From: Cavia porcellus
Taxonomy: Eukaryota; Chordata; Mammalia; Rodentia; Caviidae
Direction of reading: 5' to 3'
Assembly: GCF_034190915.1 (NCBI RefSeq)
Contig: NW_026947484.1
Location: forward strand, 213,974,657-214,038,656
DNA: 64,000 nt
The notes under the pieces: generated by a model
Databases searched by the model: none
Seen by the model: only the letters and a program-made list of their open reading frames with translations
What the model was told of the DNA's origin: nothing
Made by a program: the position numbers and the translations under genes
In this document: in pieces, positions 22,456-34,080 of the stretch
Layout: every line of letters starts with the position of its first letter
Numbering within the stretch: the first letter of the stretch is position 1

Positions 22456-22779
22456 GACTAGTACTTTCTCAGGTCCCTACCAGCCCTAACAATCCACTGT
22501 GTAGATTGCTTGCTGGTTGCTGAAGGAGTCCAAGCAGAAAGATTGTAGGGACCTGCCTTGGAAATGGAAAAGTCCTGTGAGTTTCCTGATTTTAGGGGTA
22601 AATGGATCAAAGATAAACCCCAACAGAGCCAGGAAAGCATTTAGCTCATTATTTTTTTAAAAAATGATTAAAAAATAATTCTGTAACATGAAAGTTCAAT
22701 CAGATGCTAAAAAAAATTTATTTCAACTTTCCATAGGGGAAAAGGGGTTCCACTAAAAAGCTACTAGGGTATTGATGTC

Positions 22780-22955
22780 TATTAAATATTTGCTTTTCTC
22801 TCTAGCCCACACTAGGCTGAGTAATTTGTATTTGGCAGAAACCAGCTGCAATTACATTAGTCAATCCAAAAGCCCAACTTGCTCATACAAAATGCAAACA
22901 AATTAGTTAAAATGGCCTAATTAGTGGACTGTAACAATACAAACTGAGGCTGGCA
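22780..22955. promoter_or_regulatory. Candidate conserved enhancer rich in homeodomain motifs
   Basis: Repeat-free block with GCAATTACATTAG, TCAATCC (OTX-like), ATGCAAAC (octamer-like), AATTAGTTAA, CCTAATTAGTGG, a CAGCTG E-box and GTAACAATAC (SOX-like) within about 150 bases. The order and density resemble deeply conserved forebrain or patterning enhancers. Function and conservation are inference. Confidence 0.45.
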
Positions 22956-23134
22956 GCCTGATGTGTGTTGTCAAGAGCAGTCTCCCTCCACAGGAGGCCT
23001 GGAGCAAAGCAGGCCATTGGACTCAGCTCCCACTGGCTGGAGGATCTTCACTTGGGACTGCCCATGCATGACCCATGGTTCTGCTGTAGGAAGCCTGGTC
23101 TTCTCCTGGCCCAAGGCATGGCCCTGAGGGTGCA

Positions 23135-23345
23135 AGGGAAAGAACTAGAGTTTGGAACCAGAACTTGGGTTTGCATCTCAGCTGACCACCACTTCAGTCA
23201 AGATGTTTATCCTTCCTGAGCCTCTTGTTTCTATTTTAAAATGGAAGTGTTCTGTCCTACCTTGAAAGGTGATTATGAGGGTTAGCAATTGTGTAAGCAT
23301 GTGACTGGTGCTTAGTAGTTGTTTGATTATTAATTTGGGTCTAGG
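23135..23345 (+). repeat. MIR SINE
   Basis: Ancient MIR text can be followed: AGAGTTTGGAACCAGAACTTG, CTTCCTGAGCCTCTTG, TATTTTAAAATGGAAG, GGTGATTATGAGGGTTAGCA and ACTGGTGCTTAGTAG. Confidence 0.65.
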
Positions 23346-25200
23346 ATTCCTCTGCCTAAACATATCAGGCATATAGGCCAGGATTCTGACTCTGATTTGG
23401 GGACATCAGAAGATACCATCATAGAGACAGAGCTGTGAGGTAAGGGTTCTCACAAAGCATTGGCTGAGGTTTGGTATTCATGGTATGACTCACATACCTC
23501 AAAGTCTAGTGTAGAGCCTTACTGATCCATGGATCCTGGATCAGGACACCTTGAGAGGTTATAAAATCCTGCAGCCAGGACCCACACCAGATTTCAATCC
23601 AACTAGCTTTGAAAAGACCCAGGCAACCATGCAGGTGTCTTGTGGGTGATTTTAAATGAAGCCAAATCATCTCTCCAATACAGGCCCTTTATTTTATGGA
23701 GAAAGAAAAAAAATCAAACTCACACAAAATTTTTAAAAATTACTATGGAAATCAGCAACAATAACAACACAGAGACTCTAAGAGATGCAAGTTATTCAGA
23801 TCACACAGAATTAAATTTTCCTAAATTTGCTCCTTGCTGAAATGATTGGATCCGACAGTGGTTCTGCCCAGAAGAATGTCTGTGGGATGCCAGAAGAGAA
23901 CGGAGGCTTTCTACCCAGAGGAGGCCGGCCTTGGGTGGCACCCAAACCCCTCGTCTTCATAACCCCTTCCCACCAACACACATTTCCAAGCAGCAATATT
24001 CGTATCATCAGCTAGAGTGAGACTAGGGGCCCTAGGGAACTACAGCTGTTTGTTTCAAGGTCATACAGCCAATTAGCCTCAAGACTAAGGTGCCCAGGGG
24101 ATGGGTGTTAAGACAATCGAAGAGTTCCTGTCAACTCTGGCCACCGGACTTTGTGAATCCTGTCATACTTTCTCTTGCCTGCTAGTGGATGCCAGCCAAG
24201 AACAGGAGGCAAATTTGCATACACACTCATTGGAGAGAACCAGACACACGAATAGTCTTGAGTGTAGTAGACAAGTGTTTAGTTTCCTTACCATGTAACC
24301 GTTGCCTCCAAAGGGGAACCCAAACATTCCAGGGTGGTACCTTATTTATTTCTGTGTGTTTATTGAGTGTTATTGGTGCTTCTGCTGGGTATAGCGGAAT
24401 AAAACACTTGAGGCCACAGAGGCCAGGATGCAGGCAGTTAAGTGTTCCTCGCTTAGAAAGAAGGAGCAAGCTGGTTGTCTTTCTGGCCCTGCTCTCCATG
24501 CTTGGTCCTCTGATGACCATCCTGCCACCCTAGTCTCTAGAACCCAAACTTTAGGAAACTGAAAATAGAGTGTCCTCTCTTACTATGAGACAATCCAAGA
24601 TTTCATTGCTACTTGTGTTTCTACCTCACCAAGTGCTTTTCACTCTCAGACAGTGAGCTGGGGTTGTGGCAAGAAATCAAGCTGCAATTACGCCTCTGGC
24701 TTTGTTAACTTCTCAAATCAGATGTTAGCACCTTGGTGTTAGTCTTCGTGTTCTCACTTTTAATGTGACCATTTAAAGTTTAAAGTTCTTATGAAGAACT
24801 GCTTTGCTGCATCTCATTCCTTTTGAAAGGTAGCATTGTATCTTTTATGATCTTTAAGTTTTCCTTAGTGCAAATCTGTTAGAGAAATCACTTGACCTGA
24901 AAATGCATTGAAAATGTGTTTTTGCCCAGCACACTGAGAAAACTTTTATCTATGGTTACTACTAGGAAATCAGTCACTACTCTAATGATTATTCCTTTGA
25001 AAATAAGCTTTTTCTCTCTGCTTTCAAGATTTTTCCTTTGTCTTTGGTATCCTGCAATGATAGTGTGAGGTGCATGGTGTGTGCATATGGTTACTATACT
25101 GAGAAACATCAGTAGTAGGTTCAGACTGATAGAAAACCCCAGATATGGGCAATATCTGAATAATTCAGATTGAAGTTGTTTATCTCCCCCCACTATCCCT
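23346..25200. other. Unique or old-repeat sequence, no gene recognised
   Basis: The AT-rich right part (24700-25200) may be decayed L1. Part of 23540-23610 resembles a MER5 end. No coding exon found. Confidence 0.3.
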
Positions 25201-25205
25201 CCATG

Positions 25206-25285
25206 CTAAGGATTGAATGAACACCAGGATTTTGTGCATGCTAGACAAGCACTACACCAGTTAACTGTGTCCCGGGCCCCAGGTT
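25206..25285 (-). repeat. ID-type SINE, diverged
   Basis: The reverse strand reads through an ID body (GATTGAATGAACACCAGG ... TTGTGCATGCTAGACAAGC). Old copy. Confidence 0.55.
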
Positions 25286-25369
25286 TGATCATCTAAATAA
25301 CACAGAAGGAAGTCGATACATTGCAAACACACAGCATAGAAAGATGGGGCCGTGTTCTGATAAACCTGA

Positions 25370-25672
25370 AAAAGTAAGTTGTATATATCATAAGTTGAAA
25401 ATGCATTTAATACACCTACCCTGGTGAACATCACAGCTTAGGCTTGCAGTCTACAGTAGAGTTCAGGCCCTTTCCCTTTGTCCTCTTGTGGCTGCCTGGG
25501 AGCTGTCACTAGCTTCCACAGCCCAGCACTTAGAGAAAGAATTGATCACATTAGCCTGGGGAAACAGCAACATTCGCGATGGTGGTTTCTGTTGAATGTG
25601 TGTAGCTGCACTAGATACTGTAAGCTGAAAACTTTAAGTTGAACCATGGTAAGCTGGGGATCATCTGTACAT
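25370..25672. mobile_element. TcMar-Tigger DNA transposon fragment
   Basis: The pair AAGTTGAAAATGCATTTAA / CACCTACCCTGGTGAACATC near the left and AAGTTGAACCATGGTAAGCTG / GGGGATCATCTGTA at the right follows Tigger-family wording. Internally deleted and old. Confidence 0.6.
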
Positions 25673-26254
25673 TGTCGAAGATGGCAATTTCTGGGAGAGA
25701 AAAGGTCACATCAGGCTTTGTAGGAAAACTTCCCTTCCCAGCCCAACCTGAGAGAAGTTGTTGTATGGATATAATGGGTATATTGCATGAATGTGAAAAA
25801 TGTAAGCTGAACAGAAGTCAAAAATACGTTTAATACTATATGTTATACACATACACACATATATGCAACTAGAACAAAAGTTGAGATTCAAATATTTCTG
25901 TGAGTCACACCAGTTTTAGGGCTTACTTTCCCATCTAATTTTATGTTTTAGTTATCTTTCTGAAAAGATGTGGGCTTTTCAGCATCTGTGGGAAATTCTT
26001 ATTTTTCAAGTACTGCATCTGCCTGTTCCTGCTCCTCTCCTTTGTAATTTTCTGGAAATGCATGCGGAATATACTTATGTCTGCTATTTCTTTTTTTTTT
26101 AATCTGTCTTCATTTTGTCTGAATTGGATACTGCATAAATTTATATTACTACATATTCTAGTTAATTTTCCTTTTCATTGTGTCTAGTCTGCTGTTTTGT
26201 TTTTTTAGTCTGCTGAGTTTTTAATTTCAACAATTTTATATATATATATTTTGG
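25673..26254. other. AT-rich DNA, possibly decayed LINE-1
   Basis: TTTTTAGTCTGCTGAGTTTT and nearby text resemble antisense L1, continuing after the SINE at 26255. Assignment uncertain. A (TA)n tract lies at 26237-26249. Confidence 0.3.
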
Positions 26255-26332
26255 GGGGTTGCTGGGGATCGAAGTCGCAACCTTGTGCTTACCAGGCAGG
26301 TGCTTATGCCACTGAGCTAAATCCCTGGGCCA
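26255..26332 (-). repeat. ID-like SINE
   Basis: The reverse strand has B box, GCTTACCAGGCAGGTGC middle and TGAGCTAAATCCC A box. Moderately diverged. Confidence 0.75.
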
Positions 26333-26414
26333 TATATTTTTTATATATAAATTTAAATCCTTTTGGCTTGGGTATTTCTGTATGTTCTTCATTAGGTATA
26401 CTTTCAAGCCTTTC

Positions 26415-26490
26415 TGTGTGTGTGTGTGGTGGGGGGACACTGGGGGTTGAATACTACAGGGCCTTTGCACTGAGCAACATCCCTAGCATC
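26415..26490 (-). repeat. ID-type SINE, old, next to (GT)n
   Basis: GGGGGTTGAATACTACAGGGCC ... CATCCCTAGCATCA is a reverse-strand ID body following a GT run and a G run. Confidence 0.45.
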
Positions 26491-26504
26491 ATTTTTTGTT
26501 TGTT

Positions 26505-26632
26505 TGTGTGTTAGAAACAGGATCTTGCTAAGGCACTAAGTTGCTTGAGCTGGGCTCGAACTTGCAGTGCTTTTGCCTCAGCCTCCCAGAGTGCTGGGAT
26601 TACAGGTGGGTACCACTATGCCTGGCTCCTGG
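26505..26632 (-). repeat. B1-like SINE (7SL-derived)
   Basis: AACAGGATCTTGCTAAGGC, TGAGCTGGGCTCGAACTTGC, CAGCCTCCCAGAGTGCTGGG and ATTACAGGTGGGTACCACTA give reverse-strand B1/7SL text. Confidence 0.8.
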
Positions 26633-26929
26633 CTTCTTTTTCATTAGGATGAGTGAAAAAAACTAGGCCAATATTCATCTATTCACTGAAGAAGCATTTT
26701 GCCAACCACCTTGTATGTGTCTGACCTTGGGAGTCACCTGATCCCATTTATTTCCTTCAGAGTTAAACCCAAGACATAATTATAGTTTATTTAGAATGAA
26801 AAATACCCTGTACACTTTGCTTACGTATCCTTCCCCTTTTAAATGACATACAACTGATATGCATTTGCTAGCACATCTCCATTTTTTTCTGTCAAAAATA
26901 ATTTTGTTTTGATCCTTTGAGAGCATTTT

Positions 26930-27005
26930 TTCCCCAGTGCTGGAGATTGTATCCAGGGCTTCTCATATGCAGAGCAAAGTCTGGACCACAGAATTCCACC
27001 CCAAG
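26930..27005 (-). repeat. ID-type SINE, strongly diverged
   Basis: CCCCAGTGCTGGAGATTGTATCC and GGGCTTCTCATATGCAGAGC fit a decayed reverse-strand ID. Confidence 0.45.
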
Positions 27006-27182
27006 AATACTTTTAAAGTCCTGTTACCTTTTGGGACTTTCTCTTGGAGACTATTTTTAACTCAAATTGCACACCTATTGCTAGGCAGGCCCTGAGAGAA
27101 GTGTGACTGTCTTGTCTAGGCTGTCTAGGTAGGAAACCTGAGTTCAAATTCCTCTACCCACCATCCAAGGTTTGAACTTGGG

Positions 27183-27241
27183 CATCTCGCATTCCAGTTC
27201 TATTAAAAAGTAACATCTCGCATTCCAATTCTATTAAAAAG
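27183..27241. repeat. Tandem duplication, 28-bp copies at 31-bp period
   Basis: CATCTCGCATTCCA followed by a TTCTATTAAAAAG end occurs at 27183-27210 and again at 27214-27241 with a single difference. A small local duplication, not a known repeat family. Confidence 0.9.
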
Positions 27242-28044
27242 AAATTCTAACTGCAGAAGACTTGGGAGAGAGTCAGATGTGGTCACACAGATGAAAATAC
27301 CCCAGAAAATATCAAAACTTTATAATTTAAAGGAAAATAATAATTATTATTGCCTAATATTAGAAATTATTTATTCTTACTCCCCACCCCAGGAATATCC
27401 CAGACCAAAAAAAATTTCCAGGCTTACTCTCTTGGAAGCCATGGTCTGAAAATGCCTGATTCCGTGGATCTTTGTAGGACACAGGCGTGTCTGGCTGTGG
27501 AGGATGACAGCATTGCGGTGGCCTTCAGCCCCACATTGCCTGGGCCCTGTCTTCCTCCAATGGGGCTGGCGCTTCATTGCTCCAGGAGAAAAGCAGCCCC
27601 GAATGGCCCAGGAGACCTGCCCCTCCATCCTGGGTGCAGAGGGCCAGCACTGGCTGCTCTGTGAAGGGCTGTGGCATCCGGGGTCAGTGTCAGGACGTGC
27701 TGACGGCAAAGGACACAGTGACAGGCTGAGCTGGGCAGTAATTAGACAGTGAGAGCTTCCTCTAGCTAGCTACAATCAATAGGTCCGCGCACCGAGGAAA
27801 GGATTAGAGTCAAGCAGATGGTAGAAGATAATAACATCTCCCACTTAACTCACATTTTCCCTTGTCAAAGTACGTTCACCACCACCTCTTTTCTGAGATC
27901 CTCTTGTAGGTGTTGCTGTCCAATCTCATGGGTAAGAAGATCGAGGCCCCAGGACCTTGCTGTGAGAGCTGGGACACAAGTTTCCATTCTTTGAATGGGT
28001 TTCCCCATCATCGATATCTTGGGGTGAGTACAGGTACATTCACC
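27242..28044. other. Mostly unique; candidate conserved stretch at about 27700-27880
   Basis: No gene seen. The part at 27700-27880 is repeat-free with GCAGTAATTAGACAG, CTAGCTAGCTACAATCAATAG (PBX/HOX-like ATCAAT) and an AGATAATAAC word, and might be regulatory. Confidence 0.35.
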
Positions 28045-28215
28045 AGTCCAGCAAATTTTTATTCAACATCTCCTGTGTAACAGTCATGATCACAGGCACA
28101 GTAGATAGAGCAGTGAACGAGATGAAGACTTGTTCTGAAAGAGGCTCCACTGTAGCAGAAGCAGACAATGCACTATTAAATGAACAAGGTAACATCCAAT
28201 AATAGTATAGCTAAG
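28045..28215 (-). mobile_element. LINE-2 3'-end fragment
   Basis: AGCAAATTTTTATTCAACATC, TGTGTAACAGTCATGATCACAGGCACAG and AGAGCAGTGAACGAGATGAAG are reverse-strand L2 text. Confidence 0.65.
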
Positions 28216-28607
28216 AAACTATGAATTAGAGTGATTTGATTGAGGGGAAACAGGGAGGCTAATTGAAGCTAGAAAGGGATCTCTGAGCAGGTCCTGGCTG
28301 GGCCTGAATAGCATGCTGAGAGTGCTATGGGTCGTTCTGGTCTCTGGGGATTGAGGAAGAGGATGTTCTCTTGTCTAGCACAAAGATGCTGCCTGGAAAG
28401 CTAGAATATCCTCCTGGAACCCTCTTTCCAGACTCTTTACTCTAGGCTTCATATTGCCTATTTGTGAAGTGGACATGATAATGTTAATGTTACAGACACT
28501 TTCAGTTATAGGCCCAATGAAGATTCATGCAGAATTAAAGACACGCTGTTCAACCACATCAGCCAGCAGTTAGAGGCTCTAGTGAATATTAGAAAGTTCT
28601 TATTTTA

Positions 28608-28790
28608 GACAGGAGTGGTGGTACATACCTGTAATCCCCAATACTGTAGGAGGCTGAGACAGAAGAATCATAAATTGGAGTCCAGCCTGGGCGATTTAGT
28701 TAGTGAAACCTTGTGTCAAATGGAAAGAGGGCTGGAGGCATATGTAGCTCAGTACAAAGGCCCTTAGTTCAATACCCAGAAATAAAATTA
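28608..28790 (+). repeat. Composite B1 + ID SINE
   Basis: A B1-like body (GGAGTGGTGGTACATACCTG, AGGCTGAGACAGAAGAATC, TCCAGCCTGGGCG) is directly followed by an ID-like body (GGCTGGAGGCATATGTAGCTC ... TAGTTCAATACCC) in the same orientation with one A-rich tail. Dimeric B1-ID SINEs are known in rodents. The mirror order occurs at 55160-55318. Confidence 0.65.
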
Positions 28791-29504
28791 TTTCTCTCAC
28801 AGCTCTTTACCCCATGTGAGCAGAATCATATTTAGCATCCTAATATATCAGCATGGCTGATATCAGATAAGGAAAATGAGGAATGGAGAATTTAAGAGAC
28901 TTGAGATCTGTACCCAGATTTATTTAACCTGATCAGAAGCTTTGTTTCAATAGCCACACCAGCAGCAACTTTTCAGACATACACAAAGTTACATATTTCT
29001 CCACCAGAAAAGTTCAAATCAGAGGTCTCAGATCCTAGCATCTAAGTGGGGTTTCCTAAACAGAGCTTATGGACCATACAGACCAGAGCTCAGAGACTCC
29101 ATGCAGGATAATGTAGCTTTAGTCTGTGGCAAGTTACCTGGGTTTGCCAGAGTCATCCGGGTAGCTCAGGGAAGGGCAGCCATCATCTATCTCCTCGTGG
29201 CTGGGCCTTAGAGTTTGTGTCATTTGCATTTGGATTGTCAGTCAGCTCTAATCACCTGCCAAGAAAGTTAGGAGCCTGTGCCTTTTTTTTTTTTTAAGGA
29301 GAGAGAAAGTAATAAAATCAGTTAAGCTCTTTCAGTGAGGCCACTCAGTAGGTTCAGATAGAAACACAACACATTTAACATCACTCATTTTAGCATAGCA
29401 CATATCCTTTCCAAGCTGCTGGGACAGCTCAGACACAGCCAAAGGAAACTCACCCTTAAGATTCCTTGGAATGCTTGCTCCCAGGCCCCAGTCCTCAAAC
29501 TTGG
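28791..29504. other. Unique sequence, nothing recognised
   Basis: T run at 29284-29295. No gene or family could be supported. Confidence 0.4.
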
Positions 29505-29660
29505 CTGCATGGTGCACCAATGGGACGCTTTAACAAGCTCTTCTGCCTAAGTCTTATTCCAATGTCCTGATCAACTCCAGTGGAGGCCTAGACCCTGAGG
29601 TGTTTCCAGTCTGCAGGAATATCGAAGGTGTTCTAAGGTTGAGAACAATGGTCTGGGAGG
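29505..29660. mobile_element. MER5-type hAT-Charlie fragment
   Basis: GGCTGCATGGTGCACC ... TTTAACAAGCTCTTCTGC ... GAGGTGTTTCCAGTCTGCAGG ... AAGGTTGAGAACAATGG follows MER5-family order, diverged. Confidence 0.55.
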
Positions 29661-30470
29661 GTCCTTTCAGGACAGCCAGGGAGGAAGACATCAATATAAC
29701 AAGGAGCAAAGGTCATTTCATGGGTAGCCCACATTGTCTGTGCTGGGACAGTAACTCCTAACGTGACCCACTACCCAGTGTGTTGTCTCATTTTTGCATT
29801 GAAAATTCTATGTCCCTGGAAACCCTTTATCCCAGCCAAACAGGGAAGATTGGTCACATTTCTATCCCCAATCCAGCTTGACTCAGCTCTTCCTCACAGT
29901 GGAACGAGGGGGGTTTAGAGCTCCCCACTTCAGGAGAGGGCAGAGGGAACAGTGAAGGGAACCTCAGCTGGCAGAAGGCTGGTACTAGGGATCCCTCCAA
30001 CGGGCAACATATATCTTGCCCTTCAACTCCACAAAAGCCTACTAATCTGAAAAGGTGGCTGAATTTTATGCCAGGATTGCAATGATGTGTATTATTTGCA
30101 AGTCGTTGAGGGTGACAGGGACTTGAGACAATAAGTCCTCAGAAATGTGCAGGTATTTTGTAAGAGGGCTTTAGACTTGGTGGAACTGGTGTGGTTTGGG
30201 GCCACTTTTATGTAAACTTTAGCGCAAGACAGCCTCCAGGTGACAGCTGAGTCACTCAGGGGCTGATCGTTAGGCACCTTTGACTTGTAGGTACTGCACC
30301 TGCCCAGAGTGCATGAAGATGGAGCATGTGGGAGGAAAGAAAGCCTGAGGTTCCTGGAAAAGGCCTTGTAAAGTGTGTGTTGGGTGGGCAGCAGGGCTGC
30401 CCTGGGTGGGGCACCCAGACAAGGGGAACAAGCTTAGCCAGCATCACAGAGGGCTGGACCTGTCTTATGT
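29661..30470. other. Unique sequence, nothing recognised
   Basis: No repeat family, RNA gene or coding exon could be supported. Confidence 0.4.
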
Positions 30471-31560
30471 CCCATTATAAATGATAAATCATTCCTGGGC
30501 CCCTGGCCAGGAATATGCGCTAATTAAATGTGCAGAAATCACTTACAAAACAACCTCGCCTGCTGCTAACCATCCCCAAAGATGAACACACTTGTGGTTA
30601 GAAATAGCCCCATTTTTTCTTTCTTTTCCAAGCCTCCACCCCGTGTTGCCCTTACCATTTTGAAGAACCAAATTTGAAAACTTTCCTACTGGCCTTTGGT
30701 GCTCTGATGTTTCAGAGGAAAGGAAAACACCTATTAAAAATGTTCGTTCCGGGCGGATGGTTGCTTCCTGCAGCCTCTGGAGCCAGAGTAATGCATCTAG
30801 AATCATGGTCCTTGCCCAAATCTCAATGGCTACTAATTAAATTTCCACGAACAGTTTGTTTTATCACCTCAGTTAGCTTGTTGACATATAATAGGTGCTG
30901 CTGAGAGGTACATCTGGTTAATGATTTTCTTTTACATATTGATATTAGTACCTGGAGTGGGGACATCTCCTCTTCAAGAATATGATTACTATTTTGAAAT
31001 CTTAAGCACAGGAGGGAAATCCGCTTCTATAAATTAAACAAGAAGTTCTGAGAACTTCTATCTTCAGTTCCCATCCAGACACTAATGCATCTCATTTACT
31101 TTGTGCTGTTCCCCTGAGTTATCTGTGTCACACAGACGACTCTTGCATGTCACGTTAACTATCTATTGAAAAAAGCTCGAAGTGTGCTGGTAACAGTGCC
31201 CTGAGCCAGGATGCGAGGTAGGGAGCAGAACATGAAAAATTCATCACTGTTACATTTCAAGTTGCTTGGATATTTTAATTCGAAGAGGAAAGAACCCGTG
31301 TCAGCTAAAGATGCTGCTATAATTAAACTGATACAGCACCTGCAATTGCCTCCAAACCTGCTCAAGTTGTCACTTGTTTCTTTTCCCCATCTTTAAATTA
31401 CATGAAATCAATTATCTCTGCCAACCAGTGGTCAGGCTGTATGGAAACCACTCATTTCTGAAGAGAATAAATTATTTGAAATTGATGGGGATGTGAACAA
31501 CTCATCAGAGGGACGATCCCAGCCTATTATTTAGGTATGGGTTCAGGAAGGTACAACCCC
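30471..31560. promoter_or_regulatory. 1.1-kb repeat-free block, candidate conserved enhancer
   Basis: AT-rich, repeat-free block with clustered homeodomain cores (GCGCTAATTAAATG, CTACTAATTAAATTTCC, TATAATTAAACTGA, ATATTTTAATTCG), a CACCTGCAATTGC E-box region, and an 8-base inverted repeat ATTCCTGG / CCAGGAAT (30491-30498 and 30507-30514) containing TEAD-like GGAAT cores. It lies between repeat-bearing flanks. Enhancer function is inferred. Confidence 0.45.
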
Positions 31561-33440
31561 TGGTGCCTGTCTCTGATTACCCATTGCCTTCCTGTCACAA
31601 GTTCTGGGACAGGAAGGGATAGGAGTACAAGGCCTCCAAAGTGATCCACCCCTTCATGTGTGTGGCTTTACACATAGTGACAAACATGTTCCCAGCATAC
31701 AGCAGAGTGACAGCTGCAGGGTCGAGGAGGGCAGACATCCTGGTCTGAAAATACCTCCGTGTATTGAGGGTGCCAGCACCTGGAGCAGTGATCGGCACTG
31801 GTGTGTACAGGATCTGAAATGGAGTTGATGTGATGTCATTTTGGCTCTCCTGTACCCTGCTTATCTCTTGCCAAGACTTCACGTCTGATTAGTCTGCTTG
31901 GAGGGGACAGCGGACTTTATCAGCCTCACTTCCCGACACTCTGTCAACTTCAGAAATGCAGTGAAGGAATTTAAAATGAGGTGTCATCTCTTCCTATCAA
32001 ATTCCTTTGTGAGCCACGCCTGAGTCAGGAGCCTCCTCTGGGGAGCATTAAGAAAGCTCGAAATGCAGTTTGGGCAGGTTTCTACCTGGAGGTGCAGTCT
32101 GCAGTTCCTTCTTTGTGTCCCAGATTCTCTGGGTTGGTCCCGTGCGCTGTCGGTCATGCTGCTGGGGTGACGGTGAACACAACTCCTTTGCAGTGCTAGG
32201 GAAGGCTGAGGCCTCCTGGAGATAGCGGGCTGCACCTGTTGATGTCCCTATTTGAGGACAGAGAGGTCATCCAACAAACTGCTGACAAGGACATCCTCCC
32301 AAAGTGTTGCCTGGTTACCGCAGTCTGGGTATTTTGCTGCTCTAGCTCAGGAATCCCTGGCAGGGCCTGGACCACCCAGGGTTTGTTAGGAGTCTGAGCC
32401 TCCCAGGCTTCCTGGCAAAGGAAGGAGGACCCTTTCTGTGCCAATGTTACACTCTCTACCCTCCTGCCACAATTGCTGTCCCTACAGCAGGTCTGTGACC
32501 TTCTCCCAGCCTGAAGCAAAAAGATGTGCAATAGCAGAACTGATCATCAGGAAAGTCAGGGTGTCCAGAAACAATCATATTAGCATGAGTGGGCAAGGAC
32601 CTTCTCAGATTCACCGGGCTCTATGGGTCTTCACTTGGAAGACATGGAGGACTTCTAGGATGTCACACCATTTTAATAAAGAACAGGATCACAAACTCAT
32701 TTAGACTGACATATTGGGAACTCAGTGTGTGGGTTTTGATTCTAGAGAATGTCATTGTACGAGAAAAACCTGTGGAGATTAGTTACTGAATCCAGATGAA
32801 TGAGCCTCCAGGGCTAGACTTGCAAAAACTGAAAGATCTGAACTCTGGTTATATCTTTGTCAGGGTCCTTTTGTCATACTCTCTGAACATTGCTATCTTA
32901 TTTGGTAAAATGGGGATTATAATACAGGCTTACATCTTACTTCTGTCAGAGTTACAGGATGTGATGACTAACCAAGGACACGCAGATGAAATGCCACACA
33001 CACTAAAGCACATAACATAATGTAATTTTCTATAAGAGGTCATGGTTTTGCTTACTGGACAAAGTTCAGACCTTTGGCACACTTAGCTCAGAAAGGAGAA
33101 GCTCTAGCTGATCTTGAAACTCTAATTCTGTCCCACTGAATTCCACATAGGCTCTGAGGAATGCTTCTGTCCTTTGGTGCTGTCCTTGGCAGGGGTGAAA
33201 TGATCAGCTTTGTTCCCTCTCTCAGGCAGAGTTGAGTTGCAGGATATATAAGCCATTTTCTATATTTAAAGCAGAAAGGTGTTTAACAGGGGGTGCTAGG
33301 AAAACGTGAGAAGGGCTCCAGGAACAGCTCCAGGTCCCCATCATCAGTCAGCCTTCCGGGGAGCTGCTGCTTCTGCCACTGTCAGGGAGATGGCAGGTCA
33401 GACATCGGCACCAGAATCAGAGCAAGGACACACCACCAGG
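31561..33440. other. Unique sequence, no gene recognised
   Basis: Short open frames exist on both strands but none shows a domain, a Kozak context with splice sites, or a retro-pseudogene signature. Confidence 0.4.
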
Positions 33441-33444
33441 TTGG

Positions 33445-33541
33445 CAGTGTAACCCAAGGGTACAGCATTCACTTAGCACGCACGAGGTCCAGGGTTTGAT
33501 TCTTAGCACTGCAAAAGGAGAAAGAAATAAAAAAAAAAAAA
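33445..33541 (+). repeat. ID-type SINE
   Basis: TGTAACCCAAGGGTACAGC ... CTTAGCACGCACGAGGTCC ... GGGTTTGATTCTTAGCACTGC and an A-rich tail identify an ID SINE of the older, more typical rodent type. Confidence 0.75.
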
Positions 33542-33999
33542 GAAGGAATCACCTTCCAACGTGGATACCACCCGTCATCCATGCCCAGACACTGGGGATC
33601 TATGGCAGAAAAATTTAACATTTCCATTACTATGCTTGCTACAAGCGATAGTCAAAGAAAGGCAGATGTCCCTCCATACTTCACCTTCCATATTTGAAGA
33701 GGATGCACATGCATTTACATGCCACATAAAGATGCCTCCATCAACGCTGGTGCACTGCGTAAGGCACAGTGGTCCCATAATATCACACCTAGCTTAGCTT
33801 TTTATATGTGCTTGTGTTAAGGAGCAGTGGCAACTATCTTGTAACCAGGAGGTAACAAGCTTAAAGACCAAAGCCAAGAAGCATGAGGCAGTAGAGAGAA
33901 CCTAATCCCTGATGGTAGTGCTGAGTTCTTAAACCAACGTGTGAGCCATCCAAATATAGACTTCTTTGTGTTTTTGTTGTTGTTGATTTTTTTTGCTTG

Positions 34000-34080
34000 T
34001 TTTTACAGTGCTGGGGATTGAATCCAGAGCCTCACACAAGGTAAGTAAATGCTGTACCACTGTGCTACTCCTCAGACCCA
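34000..34080 (-). repeat. ID-type SINE, diverged
   Basis: Reverse strand: AGTGCTGGGGATTGAATCC, GAGCCTCACACAAGG, GTACCACTGTGCTACTCC. A T-rich tail precedes it. Confidence 0.65.

Noticed and set aside
30485..30520. microRNA hairpin
   Set aside because: The stem is only 8 bases with an 8-base loop, too short for a precursor. It reads better as a paired transcription-factor site.
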